Shown one piece after another: positions 25,753-34,214 of a stretch of DNA of 64,000 bases. The stretch covers positions 64,467 to 128,466 of the forward strand of contig SIAO01000002.1 of the NCBI GenBank assembly GCA_009691765.1. Reading direction: 5' to 3'. The notes beneath the pieces are model-generated. The model was not told the origin of the DNA, made no database searches, and was given only the letters and a program-made list of their open reading frames with translations. The translations under genes and the position numbers were made by a program. Position 1 is the first letter of the stretch. Each line of letters opens with the position of its first letter. Source of the stretch: Planctomycetota bacterium (GTDB lineage: Bacteria; Planctomycetota; GCA-002687715).

Positions 25753-27245
25753 ACGGACCTGCGCTGCTGAACCTGCGCGGCGTCGCGCGATCCTTCGGGG
25801 CAGTGCAGGCGCTGAAGCCGCTGGATCTGGAAGTTCATGCGGGCGAAGTGCACGCCATCGTTGGTGAGAATGGCGCCGGAAAAAGCACGCTCTTGAAACT
25901 CGTCGCCGGAGTGCTGCGCCCGGATGCAGGCGTCATCAGCATCCACGGACAAACGCAACGCTTTTCCGGACCCAAAGCCGCACGCCGCGCTGGCATCGCA
26001 CTGCTGCCGCAAGAAGTGGAAGTTCCCGAAAACATGACCGCGGCCGATTGCATTGCGCTCGGCCGTGAAAAACGCGGTGGCTGGTGGCGTCAGCGCCGCG
26101 CCGAAGTGGCTGAAGCGCAGCGCGTCTTGGCGCTCGTGCACGCGCAGTTCGCGGCAGACACACCCGTGGAGCAACTGTCCATCGGTGCACGCCAACAATT
26201 GCTCTTGGCTCGCGCCCTCGCTGAAGATGCAAAACTATTGGTGCTCGACGAACCCACATCGGCCCTCTCAGCGCGTGAAGCCGAACAGTTGATGCTGCTT
26301 GTTGAGAGCTTGCGAGCACGCGGTGCCGGCATCTTGTTCATTTCACACCGCCTGCCAGAAGTCCTGCGCTTGGCCGATCGTGTGACCGTACTGCGTGACG
26401 GCGAGCGCGTCGCTGAGTTTGCACGCGCAACATGCAGCGCAGCCGGCCTCGTGGCCGCGATGGTCGGGCGCAATCTCCCTGCTCCGCAAACTCGCGCGCT
26501 CGCGCAACACGACACGCTGTTGCAAGTGCGAGGATTGCGCACCGCAGCACATGCCGCACACAGCGTAGATTTCGATATGAAACGCGGCGAGATCGTGGCG
26601 CTGTCGGGGCTGGTCGGTTCAGGCCGCACTGAAATTCTGCGCAGCGTGTTCGGAGCCGACATGTCACGCGCCGGAAATGTTGCCATCAATGGCGTGACCA
26701 TCGTTCCTGGCAGCCCGCTGCACAGCACACGCGCAGGCTTCGCGTTCGTGCCCGAAGATCGCCGCGCTGATGGCATATTCGACGGCTTCAGCGTTGAGAA
26801 CAATCTCGGCATGTCCAGCGTGCAAAGCTCAGCCGGTGCTTGGTGGCGCTCGCCCGCACGAGAGCGCCAGAACGCGCAGCGCGTGGCCGCTGACGCTGGC
26901 ATCGCTGCGACGCGCCTTGCGGTTGCGGCCGAGACGCTGTCCGGGGGCAACCAACAAAAAGTCATGTTGGCCCGCTGGCTCACGAAAAGTCCAACGCTGC
27001 TGCTGCTGGACGAACCCACACGCGGCATCGACGTGGCCGCACGCGCTGAGATCCACGCATTGCTGTTGCGTCTCGCAGCCGCTGGCACGTCGGTGCTCTT
27101 CGCCAGTTCTGAGATGGAAGAAGTGCTGCACCTCGCCGATCGTGTGCTCGTATTGCACGAAGGACGCCTCGCTGGCACCTTGGAGCGCGCCGATCTCAAC
27201 GAAGAACGCTTGCTCGCTCTTGCGACCGGAGCCCACGCCGCATGA
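25749..27245 (+). CDS. Ribose-type sugar ABC transporter, double ATPase subunit
   Basis: 498 residues with two ABC domains as in RbsA/MglA. Domain one: Walker A GENGAGKSTLLK near 38, signature LSIGARQQLLLARAL near 140, Walker B LLVLDEPTSALS near 162. Domain two: an altered Walker A LVGSGRTEILR near 289 (no GKS/T), signature LSGGNQQKVMLARW near 398 and Walker B LLLLDEPTRGIDV near 418. The degenerate second Walker A is normal for this family. It hydrolyses ATP to drive sugar import with the flanking permease. 4-base overlaps link it to both neighbours. Confidence 0.95.
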   Translation: MNGPALLNLRGVARSFGAVQALKPLDLEVHAGEVHAIVGENGAGKSTLLKLVAGVLRPDAGVISIHGQTQRFSGPKAARRAGIALLPQEVEVPENMTAADCIALGREKRGGWWRQRRAEVAEAQRVLALVHAQFAADTPVEQLSIGARQQLLLARALAEDAKLLVLDEPTSALSAREAEQLMLLVESLRARGAGILFISHRLPEVLRLADRVTVLRDGERVAEFARATCSAAGLVAAMVGRNLPAPQTRALAQHDTLLQVRGLRTAAHAAHSVDFDMKRGEIVALSGLVGSGRTEILRSVFGADMSRAGNVAINGVTIVPGSPLHSTRAGFAFVPEDRRADGIFDGFSVENNLGMSSVQSSAGAWWRSPARERQNAQRVAADAGIAATRLAVAAETLSGGNQQKVMLARWLTKSPTLLLLDEPTRGIDVAARAEIHALLLRLAAAGTSVLFASSEMEEVLHLADRVLVLHEGRLAGTLERADLNEERLLALATGAHAA

Positions 27246-28201
27246 ACCCAGAACGCCAACGCATTCTCGGGATCTTTGGTCTCCTCGTGATGGTGGTTGG
27301 CATCACCGCTGCGTTGAACCCCGATTTCCTCGGCGCCTACAACCTCGGCAACATCTTGCGCTGGACGGCACTGTTCGGTGTGCTCTCACTCGGCGCAGCG
27401 CTCGTCATCATGACTGGCGGCATCGACCTTTCGCTCGGCTCCATGGCGGGACTGGCCGGAGCCTTGTTGCCTTGGCTGCTGCGCGTGCATGGTTGGCCGG
27501 CGTGGGCCGCAATGATGTTGTTGCTTGCAGGTTGCGCGCTCTTGGGGCTGCTGCATGGAGTTCTCGTGACACGCCTGCGCCTCGCGCCCTTCGTCGTCAC
27601 GCTCTGCGGTTTGCTCATCTACCGCGGCGCAGCGCGCACCATCACCAGTGAGCAAGTGATCGGTTACGGAGTGGAGCATGAACAACTGCGGCTGTTGGCT
27701 ACCGGCTCCGTGTTCGGAATCCCTGCGCCGTTGCTGCTCCTCGTCGGCGTCGCACTGCTCACACACTTGTTCTTGGCACGCTCAGTAGCCGGACGCTGGC
27801 TGCTCGCCACTGGGCGCAATCCTGCCGCTGCGCGCCTATGCGGTGTGCCCACCAACAGCATGATCACGCTGGCCTATGTGCTCTGCGCCATGCTTGCTGG
27901 GCTCGGCGGCATGCTCTTCTCACTGGATCTCAACTCGGTAACGCCGGCCCAATTCGGGCAGTCCTACGAGCTCTACGCCATTGCTGCGGCCGTCCTTGGA
28001 GGCTGTTCGTTACGCGGCGGCGAAGGCACCGTGCTCGGAGTGCTCATTGGCACCGCTGTCATTCGCGTGCTCTACAACGCCACCAACTTGCTTGGCATCC
28101 CAACGCAACTCGAATTCGCCATCATCGGCGGTGTGATCTTGCTCGGCGTCACCGCTGACGAGCTTCTGCGCCGATTGCGTCAGAGCCGCTCCGCGCTGTA
28201 G
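27242..28201 (+). CDS. Ribose-type sugar ABC transporter, permease subunit
   Basis: 319 residues with eight to ten membrane helices, RbsC-like. Family features: GAALVIMTGGIDLSLGSM near residue 46, GLLHGVLVTRLRLAPFVVTL near 105, ATGRNPAAARLCGVPT near 185 and SYELYAIAAAVLGGCSLRGG near 242, the ATPase-contacting EAA-like region. Only one permease gene is present, so a homodimer is expected. Translationally coupled to the ATPase gene (4 bases). Confidence 0.94.
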   Translation: MNPERQRILGIFGLLVMVVGITAALNPDFLGAYNLGNILRWTALFGVLSLGAALVIMTGGIDLSLGSMAGLAGALLPWLLRVHGWPAWAAMMLLLAGCALLGLLHGVLVTRLRLAPFVVTLCGLLIYRGAARTITSEQVIGYGVEHEQLRLLATGSVFGIPAPLLLLVGVALLTHLFLARSVAGRWLLATGRNPAAARLCGVPTNSMITLAYVLCAMLAGLGGMLFSLDLNSVTPAQFGQSYELYAIAAAVLGGCSLRGGEGTVLGVLIGTAVIRVLYNATNLLGIPTQLEFAIIGGVILLGVTADELLRRLRQSRSAL

Positions 28202-28216
28202 CATTCGGGCCGACTC

Positions 28217-28222
28217 AAGGAG
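28217..28222 (+). promoter_or_regulatory. Shine-Dalgarno AAGGAG that points to an ATC start
   Basis: AAGGAG stands 8 bases before ATC at 28231, which is in frame with the oxidoreductase fusion. No ATG, GTG or TTG is in frame between this site and ATG 28279, which itself lacks a ribosome-binding site. Confidence 0.55.
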
Positions 28223-28230
28223 TATCCAAC

Positions 28231-29484
28231 ATCGGCATTCCAGAAGGACATGTTTGCATCGCTCGGGCGCGCTCCCGCATGGAGGCGCAGTTGCTGCAAG
28301 GGCTGCTGGCGTCCCAAGGCTTACACGTCATTGTCCCGGGCGAAAGTTTGCTCGATGAATGGGCCATGGCGCAAGAATCCATGAACTGTCTGTCTTGCGA
28401 CGTCTATGTGCCCGAAGCGGAAGCGACCGCGGCCACAGAAATCCTTGCAACGGCCCGCGCTTCGGCGCTGGAAGACCCCGCATCACGCCCTGTGCGCTTC
28501 GGAGTCGTCGGTGCCGGACGCATTGTGAGCGGCCGCTTCATCCCCGCACTTCACGCCTGTGCAGACGCCACGCTGCAAGTCGTGGCCACGCGCGAGCCGG
28601 CACGAGCCCGCACACTCGGCGCCGAGAGAGTGACCACTCGCTACGACGATGTGTTTGAAGATCCGAGCATTGATGCGGTTTACATCGGCACCCACAACGG
28701 CTTGCACCACGAGCACGCATTGGCTGCACTCCGTCATGGGAAACACGTGCTTTGCGAAAAGCCACTCGGGCGCAACGCCGCTGAATGCCGCGAAGTCTTC
28801 GAGGCTGCGCAGAACGCTGGCGTGCTGCTCATCGAGGCCTTCATGTATCGCTCGCATCCGCAAATCGCGCTGCTGCGTCAACTCTTGGCGCAAGGCGCCA
28901 TCGGCTCGGTGCGCAGCGTAGAAGCGTCGTTCTCGTTCTTGCTCACCAAGAACGATGATGTGCGCTTGGTGCCCGAATGGGGTGGCGGCGCGCTCCTCGA
29001 TGTGGGTTGCTACTGCGTCAACTTCAGCCGCATGATTCTGGGTGATTCGCCACGCCGCGTCTGCGCCGTCGCCGGTTTCGATCCGCACTTCGGTGTCGAC
29101 ACGAGCCTCTCCGCGCTGCTGGACTATGGCGACGGGCGCCATGCGCTGCTGGCTTGCGGCTTCGATGGCGGCCTGCGCAATCGCGCGCTTATCAACGGCA
29201 CCGAAGGTGTTCTCGAATTGCCTGATGCATTTCTGACTTTCCCGGACAAGGGCACACGCGTGCTGCTCCACCGCAACGGCGCCACGGAAACCCACGAAAT
29301 CCAGGCTGCGGACAGTTTCTCTTTGATGCTTGCCAGTTTTGTCGCAGCTGCCCGCGGACTCGCAGAAACGCATCTGGCGCCAGACGAAGGCTGGAAAAAT
29401 GCCCGCATCATGGACGCACTACTGCATTCCGCACGCAGCGCCGGCAATACGCAGGCGTTAGACCCCTTTCCCGAACGCGTATAG
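28231..29484 (+). CDS. DUF2007 domain fused to Gfo/Idh/MocA family oxidoreductase
   Basis: 417 residues if started at ATC 28231, 401 if at ATG 28279. Residues ~8-75 match the DUF2007 pattern (HVCIARARSRMEAQLLQGLL, then VIVPGESLLDEW and CDVYVPEAEATAATEIL), and the first strand of that domain is encoded upstream of ATG 28279, which supports the earlier start. The rest is a Gfo/Idh/MocA dehydrogenase: Rossmann FGVVGAGRIVSGRF, YIGTHNGLHHEHALAALRHG, the EKP motif in HVLCEKPLGRNAAEC, and GGALLDVGCYCVNFSRMIL. It probably oxidises or reduces a sugar or inositol with NAD(P). Last gene of the sugar-import operon, suggesting it acts on the imported sugar. Confidence 0.8.
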   Translation: MGIPEGHVCIARARSRMEAQLLQGLLASQGLHVIVPGESLLDEWAMAQESMNCLSCDVYVPEAEATAATEILATARASALEDPASRPVRFGVVGAGRIVSGRFIPALHACADATLQVVATREPARARTLGAERVTTRYDDVFEDPSIDAVYIGTHNGLHHEHALAALRHGKHVLCEKPLGRNAAECREVFEAAQNAGVLLIEAFMYRSHPQIALLRQLLAQGAIGSVRSVEASFSFLLTKNDDVRLVPEWGGGALLDVGCYCVNFSRMILGDSPRRVCAVAGFDPHFGVDTSLSALLDYGDGRHALLACGFDGGLRNRALINGTEGVLELPDAFLTFPDKGTRVLLHRNGATETHEIQAADSFSLMLASFVAAARGLAETHLAPDEGWKNARIMDALLHSARSAGNTQALDPFPERV

Positions 29485-29531
29485 TGCTCGCAATCGCTTG
29501 GCTTAGGCCAGTGTGAAAGGAACAGTGCCCT

Positions 29532-30092
29532 ATGGAAGGTGGATGGATTGTCCTCATCGTCGTGGTCGGCCTTGGCATCATCGTCGCGCTCTGGTTTGTA
29601 GGCATCTACAACAGCCTCGTCCGCGCGCGCAACGAAGTGAAGAGTGCGTGGTCGCACATTGATGTGCAACTGAAACGCCGCCACGACCTGATTCCGAATC
29701 TCGTGGAAACAGCTCGCGGTTATATGCAGCACGAGCGCGGCACGCTCGAAGCCGTCACTAACGCACGCAACCTCGCTGCTGGCGCACGCACTCCGGCGGC
29801 GGCGGGAAAAGCCGAAGGCATCCTCGGCCAAGCGCTCAGCGGTTTCTTCGCTATTGCAGAAAACTATCCCGAGCTAAAAGCCAACACCAACTTCCTCAAG
29901 CTGCAAGACGAGCTTGCGGAAACGGAGAACCGCATCGCCTTCGTGCGTCAGGGTTACAACGACGCCGCCATGCGCTTCAACAATCTGCGCGAGGTGTTTC
30001 CAAACTCGCTCATCGCCGGTTCCTTCGAACGCGCTGAGATGTTCGAAATCACCAACCCCGCAGAGCGCGAGGTCCCCAAAGTGAGCTTCTGA
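29532..30092 (+). CDS. lemA: LemA family protein
   Basis: 186 residues. One N-terminal membrane helix (WIVLIVVVGLGIIVALWFV), then the helical LemA domain: IYNSLVRARNEVKSAWSHID, VQLKRRHDLIPNLVETARGY, FFAIAENYPELKANTNFLKL, and the closing FNNLREVFPNSLIAG. Extracytoplasmic or cytoplasmic coiled bundle of unsettled function, found across bacteria. Candidate promoter: TATAGT at 29480-29485. A second, fused LemA domain is encoded at 48377-49780. The broken kinase gene starts 3 bases downstream. Confidence 0.93.
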   Translation: MEGGWIVLIVVVGLGIIVALWFVGIYNSLVRARNEVKSAWSHIDVQLKRRHDLIPNLVETARGYMQHERGTLEAVTNARNLAAGARTPAAAGKAEGILGQALSGFFAIAENYPELKANTNFLKLQDELAETENRIAFVRQGYNDAAMRFNNLREVFPNSLIAGSFERAEMFEITNPAEREVPKVSF

Positions 30093-30095
30093 GTC

Positions 30096-30371
30096 GTGAG
30101 CGCCTTCCTGCGCACTTGGACCGACGATCTCATTGCCGGCAGTGGCTATGCCGCCGAACACTACTGCGCACTGTTCCCCAACGTGCCCCCCGAGCTCATC
30201 CACGCGGAAATCGAGCGCGCCGAACAAGCGCTCCCCCACGCTGGCGAGCTCCGTGTCGATGCGGTCCTTGTGGAGCGGTATCACCTCATCCGTTTGATTG
30301 GTTCGGGTTCATTCGGCACCGTGTGGGAGGCTGAAGATCTGCGCTTGCGACGGCGTGTCGCACTGAAGATG
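30096..30371 (+). pseudogene. Ser/Thr protein kinase, N-terminal fragment
   Basis: From GTG 30096 the frame encodes a ~60-residue leader and then the start of a Hanks-type kinase: YHLIRLIGSGSFGTVWEAED (glycine loop) and RRRVALKM, the beta-3 lysine at 30366-30368. Directly after this lysine the kinase similarity stops, and the sequence becomes the antisense strand of a sigma-factor fragment; the open frame runs on to 30437 without kinase character. All catalytic-loop and DFG regions are missing, so no kinase activity is expected. It follows lemA by 3 bases, which suggests the intact ancestor was in that operon. Confidence 0.8.
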
Positions 30372-30754
30372 TCGCGCTCAGTATCGTTGAGTCGCTTGAG
30401 CGCGCGGAAAAAGTGCGACGCACAGTCCCGTTCGTGAGCCAATTTGCTCGCACTCTGCAACAAGATCTTGCGCTGGACTTCGGAAACAATGTTGCCACGG
30501 AGCTTGATCTCGCGCGCGACTTCGCGCTGAATCTCCTGTACGCGGTACTTCACAGCATGCAGCAGCCATGCACGTGCCTTTGTCTCAACCTCGTGCTCGG
30601 TCCCAATGAAGTCCGAACGCCACAGCCCAGCAAGCATGAAACTCAGAAGCGCGTCCTCGACCATGCCTTCTGGATCAAGGTAGCGATTCGCGTCGCCAAG
30701 TAGGTCTGTTGCTAGGCGCTTCAGTTGAGGACCAAGATGAACTTGATTCTCCAT
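30365..30754 (-). pseudogene. ECF-like sigma factor, 3'-truncated
   Basis: Starting at ATG 30754 (MENQVHLGPQLKRLATDLLG), the frame resembles region 2 of an ECF-type sigma factor (YLDPEGMVEDALLSFMLAG, AWLLHAVKYRVQEIQREV) and the beginning of region 4 (FFRALKRLNDTERDIF). Similarity ends at DIF (30365-30373), where the opposite-strand kinase fragment begins; the remaining frame to 30281 is antisense kinase sequence. Promoter-recognition helices of region 4 are lost, so it should not function. The stretch looks AT-richer than its neighbours. Assignment to the sigma-70 family rests on reading only. Confidence 0.6.
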
Positions 30755-30955
30755 GCCAAGAGCGGTCCTCTGGCGAAAACGCGGTATTGCTTGGCTCGGT
30801 GCCCTTGCCCAGGTCGGCGCCGTCGTTGGCGCCAGTATCAGCAGGTACTCCTGTCACTTCGTTCATGTCTCGCATCAGGCACAAGATATGCCGCCACCTT
30901 GGTGAGCTTCAAATGGTAGTTCGCGCGGCGCGGTAATCTGCAGCGGGAGCAATAA

Positions 30956-32920
30956 GTGATCCAGCCCGAAGACAGCGAAATCTTGTGGATGCCCGACGCT
31001 GCGCGCAGTTCGCACTCGGCGATGGCGACGTTCATGAAGGCCGCTCGCAGCGTCAGTGGACTCCCATTGCCAGACACCGAAGCCTTGCATAGATGGTCGG
31101 TGCAAGAGCCTGCCCAGTTTTGGAGCCTCGTAGCCGAACGCTGCGGCCTGGTCGCGGATGGCCCGTACCATCCGGCCTTTGTGCCCGGCAACAGCCTGCG
31201 CGACGCCCGTTTCTTCCCTGAACTGCGCTTGAACTACGCCGAAAACTTGTTGCGTCGTCGCGACGATGCGCCAGCGCTCATCGCCTGGGGCGAGGGGCGC
31301 GTACGTCGTGAAACGAGTTTCAGTGACCTACATGAACGCGTGCGTTGCTGTAGCGCAGCGTTACGCGCTGCCGGTGTAGAAGCTGGCGACCGTGTTGCGG
31401 GCCTGATGCCCAATGTGCCTGAAGCCGTTGTGGCCATGCTCGCCAGCGCGAGCCTCGGCGCCGTGTGGTCCAGTTGCTCACCAGATTTCGGCGTCGACGG
31501 CGTCGTAGACCGCTTCGGCCAGATCGAACCCAAAGTGCTCTTCGCCACCGATGGCTACTACTACGGTGGCAAGGTGTTCCTCGCGGCGGAACGCCTACGC
31601 GAAATCCTGAAGCAATTGCCCAGCGTCCAGCTAACCATCATCACCAACTACATTGGCGACGCCGAAGCCCCTCTGCTTTCTCATGGCATCGAGTTCGAGC
31701 GTTTCTTGAATACAGCGCCGAACGAACCCCTCAACTTCGCGCGCCTCCCTTTCCGGCACCCGCTGTTCATCATGTACTCCTCGGGGACCACAGGAAAACC
31801 CAAGTGCATCGTGCATGGCCACGGTGGAACACTGTTGCAGCACTTGAAAGAGCACACGCTGCATTGCGACATCAGGCCTGCCGATCGCGTGTTTTATTTC
31901 AGTACCTGTGGTTGGATGATGTGGAACTGGTTGGTGAGTGCCTTGGCCACTGGCGCGTGCATAGTGCTCTACGACGGCAGTCCCTTTTTCCCACGCCCGA
32001 AAGTGCTGTGGGACATGGCCGCGGCGGAACGGATCACCTTTTTCGGCACCTCGGCGAAATACATCGACGCTCTGCACAAAGTCGGCTACGAGCCCGCACA
32101 ACACCACGATCTCTCGGCACTGCGCACTCTTGCGTCCACCGGATCACCGCTCGCACCAGAAGCCTTCGATTTCATCCACGATTCCATTGGCGCGCATTTG
32201 CAAACCACTTCCATTTCCGGAGGCACCGACATTCTCTCGTGCTTCGTGCTGGGCAATCCGCTGCTGCCTGTGCGGCGCGGCGAGATTCAATGCCGCGGCC
32301 TCGGCATGGATGTCGCGGTGTTCGACGACGCTGCGCGCCCGCGCATCGACGAGCCCGGTGAGTTGGTTTGTCGCAATGCCTTTCCTTCGATGCCCGTAGG
32401 TTTCTGGAACGACCCCGACGGCGCTCTGTATCACAAGGCCTACTTCAAACGCTTCCCCGGAGTCTGGTGTCACGGCGACTGGGTGCGCCTGACAGCACAA
32501 GGCGGCATGGTCATCCATGGCCGCAGTGACGCAGTGCTCAACCCCGGCGGGGTGCGCATCGGCACAGCAGAAATCTATCGCCAAGTCGAGAAGCTCCAGG
32601 AAGTGGAAGAGAGCCTCTGCATTGGGCAGGATTATGAAGCCGATGTGCGCGTAGTGTTGTTTGTGCGCTTGCGCGCAGGGCTCACCCTCGACGACGCCTT
32701 GTGCGACCGCATCCGCAAGACCATTCGCGCGAGCACCACGCCGCGCCATGTCCCAGCCGTGATTCTGCAAGTTCCAGACATCCCACGCACCAAGAGCGGG
32801 AAGATCACAGAACTGGCCGTGCGGGATGTCGTGCACGGGCGCGAAGTGAAAAACCTGCAGGCTTTGGCCAATCCTGAAGCCCTCTCACACTTTGTAGGAC
32901 GCCCCGAGCTCCAGTCTTGA
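30956..32920 (+). CDS. Acetoacetyl-CoA synthetase
   Basis: 654 residues from GTG 30956, with CGGGAG about 7 bases upstream. ANL-superfamily ligase: ACAS-type N-terminal block FFPELRLNYAENLLRR near 86, the AMP-binding P-loop MYSSGTTGKPKCIVHGHGG near 270, the STCGWMMWNWLVSAL region near 315, GVRIGTAEIYR near 533 and the C-terminal catalytic lysine in RTKSGKITEL near 610. The length and the GWMMWNW/PNEPL context fit acetoacetyl-CoA synthetase rather than acetyl-CoA synthetase. It activates acetoacetate to its CoA thioester using ATP. It stands alone; the 201 bases before it (30755-30955) hold no gene. Confidence 0.92.
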   Translation: MIQPEDSEILWMPDAARSSHSAMATFMKAARSVSGLPLPDTEALHRWSVQEPAQFWSLVAERCGLVADGPYHPAFVPGNSLRDARFFPELRLNYAENLLRRRDDAPALIAWGEGRVRRETSFSDLHERVRCCSAALRAAGVEAGDRVAGLMPNVPEAVVAMLASASLGAVWSSCSPDFGVDGVVDRFGQIEPKVLFATDGYYYGGKVFLAAERLREILKQLPSVQLTIITNYIGDAEAPLLSHGIEFERFLNTAPNEPLNFARLPFRHPLFIMYSSGTTGKPKCIVHGHGGTLLQHLKEHTLHCDIRPADRVFYFSTCGWMMWNWLVSALATGACIVLYDGSPFFPRPKVLWDMAAAERITFFGTSAKYIDALHKVGYEPAQHHDLSALRTLASTGSPLAPEAFDFIHDSIGAHLQTTSISGGTDILSCFVLGNPLLPVRRGEIQCRGLGMDVAVFDDAARPRIDEPGELVCRNAFPSMPVGFWNDPDGALYHKAYFKRFPGVWCHGDWVRLTAQGGMVIHGRSDAVLNPGGVRIGTAEIYRQVEKLQEVEESLCIGQDYEADVRVVLFVRLRAGLTLDDALCDRIRKTIRASTTPRHVPAVILQVPDIPRTKSGKITELAVRDVVHGREVKNLQALANPEALSHFVGRPELQS

Positions 32921-32968
32921 ATCGCTGGCACGAGTTGGCAGCGCGCTGCATGCGCGGAGAATGAACCC

Positions 32969-34213
32969 ATGACGACCGAACGAGGCTTCTTCAATCGTCA
33001 CCCTTGGTGGGGTGCGTGTTTGTTCTTTGCACTTCTTGTGGGAGTGGGGCTGGTGCTTGTGTACACCGTTGGCGAGCGCCCGCACTACCGCAACAGCACA
33101 TGGCAACTCTTCACGGAGCGGCCCGTGCAAGGCGCGGCGCCCACCGACAGCGCATGGGCGAATGATCCCGTGCATGTTCAAGTGCTCGTGCGCGTGCAGT
33201 CCGCGGCTGGCGCACCCATCCTCGGAGTCGAAGCCGCGCTGGCTCGGCTCGGGGACACTGAAACCGCCGTGTTCGGTATCAGTGGCGCACCCGGTGGCCA
33301 TGTTCAACTTCCCGTCCCCGCGCGCTTCGACGAAGATCTCTTTGCTGGACGGCTCGGCACAACCCTGTTCCTGCCTAGTGGCCCACAAGAACAGCAAATC
33401 GTGCCACCGGACAAGGGCGAGTGGATAGTGCATTACGAATTGGAAGGACGCAGCAGCGTCGCGTATCGCATCCTCGAAGCCGACGGCAGCGCATTCGGTA
33501 GTGACGCACGCGCTTTCCCACACGCTGTGGTGGCCATGCCGGATCCGCGCGCGCGAGGGCTGCCCGTTGTGCAAGGTACTGTCAACATCGGGGGCTGCGA
33601 AACAGCGAAGCCCTTCGGACTCACCGTGTTCGCTGCAGACGGGAGAGCGAAATCCGTAACGGTGACTCCGGCAGATCCAGCAACGCTGCAACTGCTGTTG
33701 CCGGCGCTTGCTGAGTGTTGTGAAGGAAGTGCGGTAGATATTGAAGGTCAACCGGTGCGCCTCGGATTCATGGGGACCATTCCGCTCGAAGCAGGCGCTT
33801 CAAGCAGCACGCAACAACTGCGAAACGCCGACGGGAAGTTCGCGCTCGTGGCTCCATCTGGACGCTATCGCATCGAAGTCGTGACTGAAGGCGGGCACAC
33901 CCGCAGCGGAGTGCTGCAAGGGGCGCAACACGGAATCAAACTTCAGTTGCTGCCCACAGGCACCATCATCGGCCGCGTGGCTGACGTGAAATCCGGCAGC
34001 ATCGTGGCGCTCTTCGATCCCGAAGCGGCCCAGCAGAAACCGCTCGCGCAGGCCATCGTGTTTCCTGATGGTCAATTCCAACTCCCCGGAGTGCCCGCTG
34101 GAACTTGGGACTTTGAACTGCGGCGCCCGAATTTTGCGCACGTGCGCCTTGCCGGCCTCGTGGTGGCTCCGGGAGCTGCGTGCGCTGATCCACGCTTGCA
34201 AAACATTCGCTGA
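32969..34213 (+). CDS. Membrane-anchored protein with carboxypeptidase-regulatory-like domains
   Basis: 414 residues. A short cytoplasmic start (MTTERGFFNRHPWWG) precedes one membrane helix (ACLFFALLVGVGLVLVYTV). The outside part is beta-rich and resembles the regulatory-like domains of the protein at 9402: VHVQVLVRVQSAAGAPILGV, GKFALVAPSGRYRIEVV and FQLPGVPAGTWDFELRRPNF. There is no PDZ or enzymatic domain. Predicted to be an envelope-anchored binding or structural protein. GAGAAT ends 6 bases before the ATG, a weak match to the leaderless pattern. Confidence 0.68.
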   Translation: MTTERGFFNRHPWWGACLFFALLVGVGLVLVYTVGERPHYRNSTWQLFTERPVQGAAPTDSAWANDPVHVQVLVRVQSAAGAPILGVEAALARLGDTETAVFGISGAPGGHVQLPVPARFDEDLFAGRLGTTLFLPSGPQEQQIVPPDKGEWIVHYELEGRSSVAYRILEADGSAFGSDARAFPHAVVAMPDPRARGLPVVQGTVNIGGCETAKPFGLTVFAADGRAKSVTVTPADPATLQLLLPALAECCEGSAVDIEGQPVRLGFMGTIPLEAGASSSTQQLRNADGKFALVAPSGRYRIEVVTEGGHTRSGVLQGAQHGIKLQLLPTGTIIGRVADVKSGSIVALFDPEAAQQKPLAQAIVFPDGQFQLPGVPAGTWDFELRRPNFAHVRLAGLVVAPGAACADPRLQNIR

Positions 34214-34214
34214 T

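Noticed and set aside
30755-30955. Possible third gene fragment between the sigma remnant and acetoacetyl-CoA synthetase
   Set aside because: Short frames on both strands lack recognisable motifs; it is best treated as the sigma remnant's upstream region.
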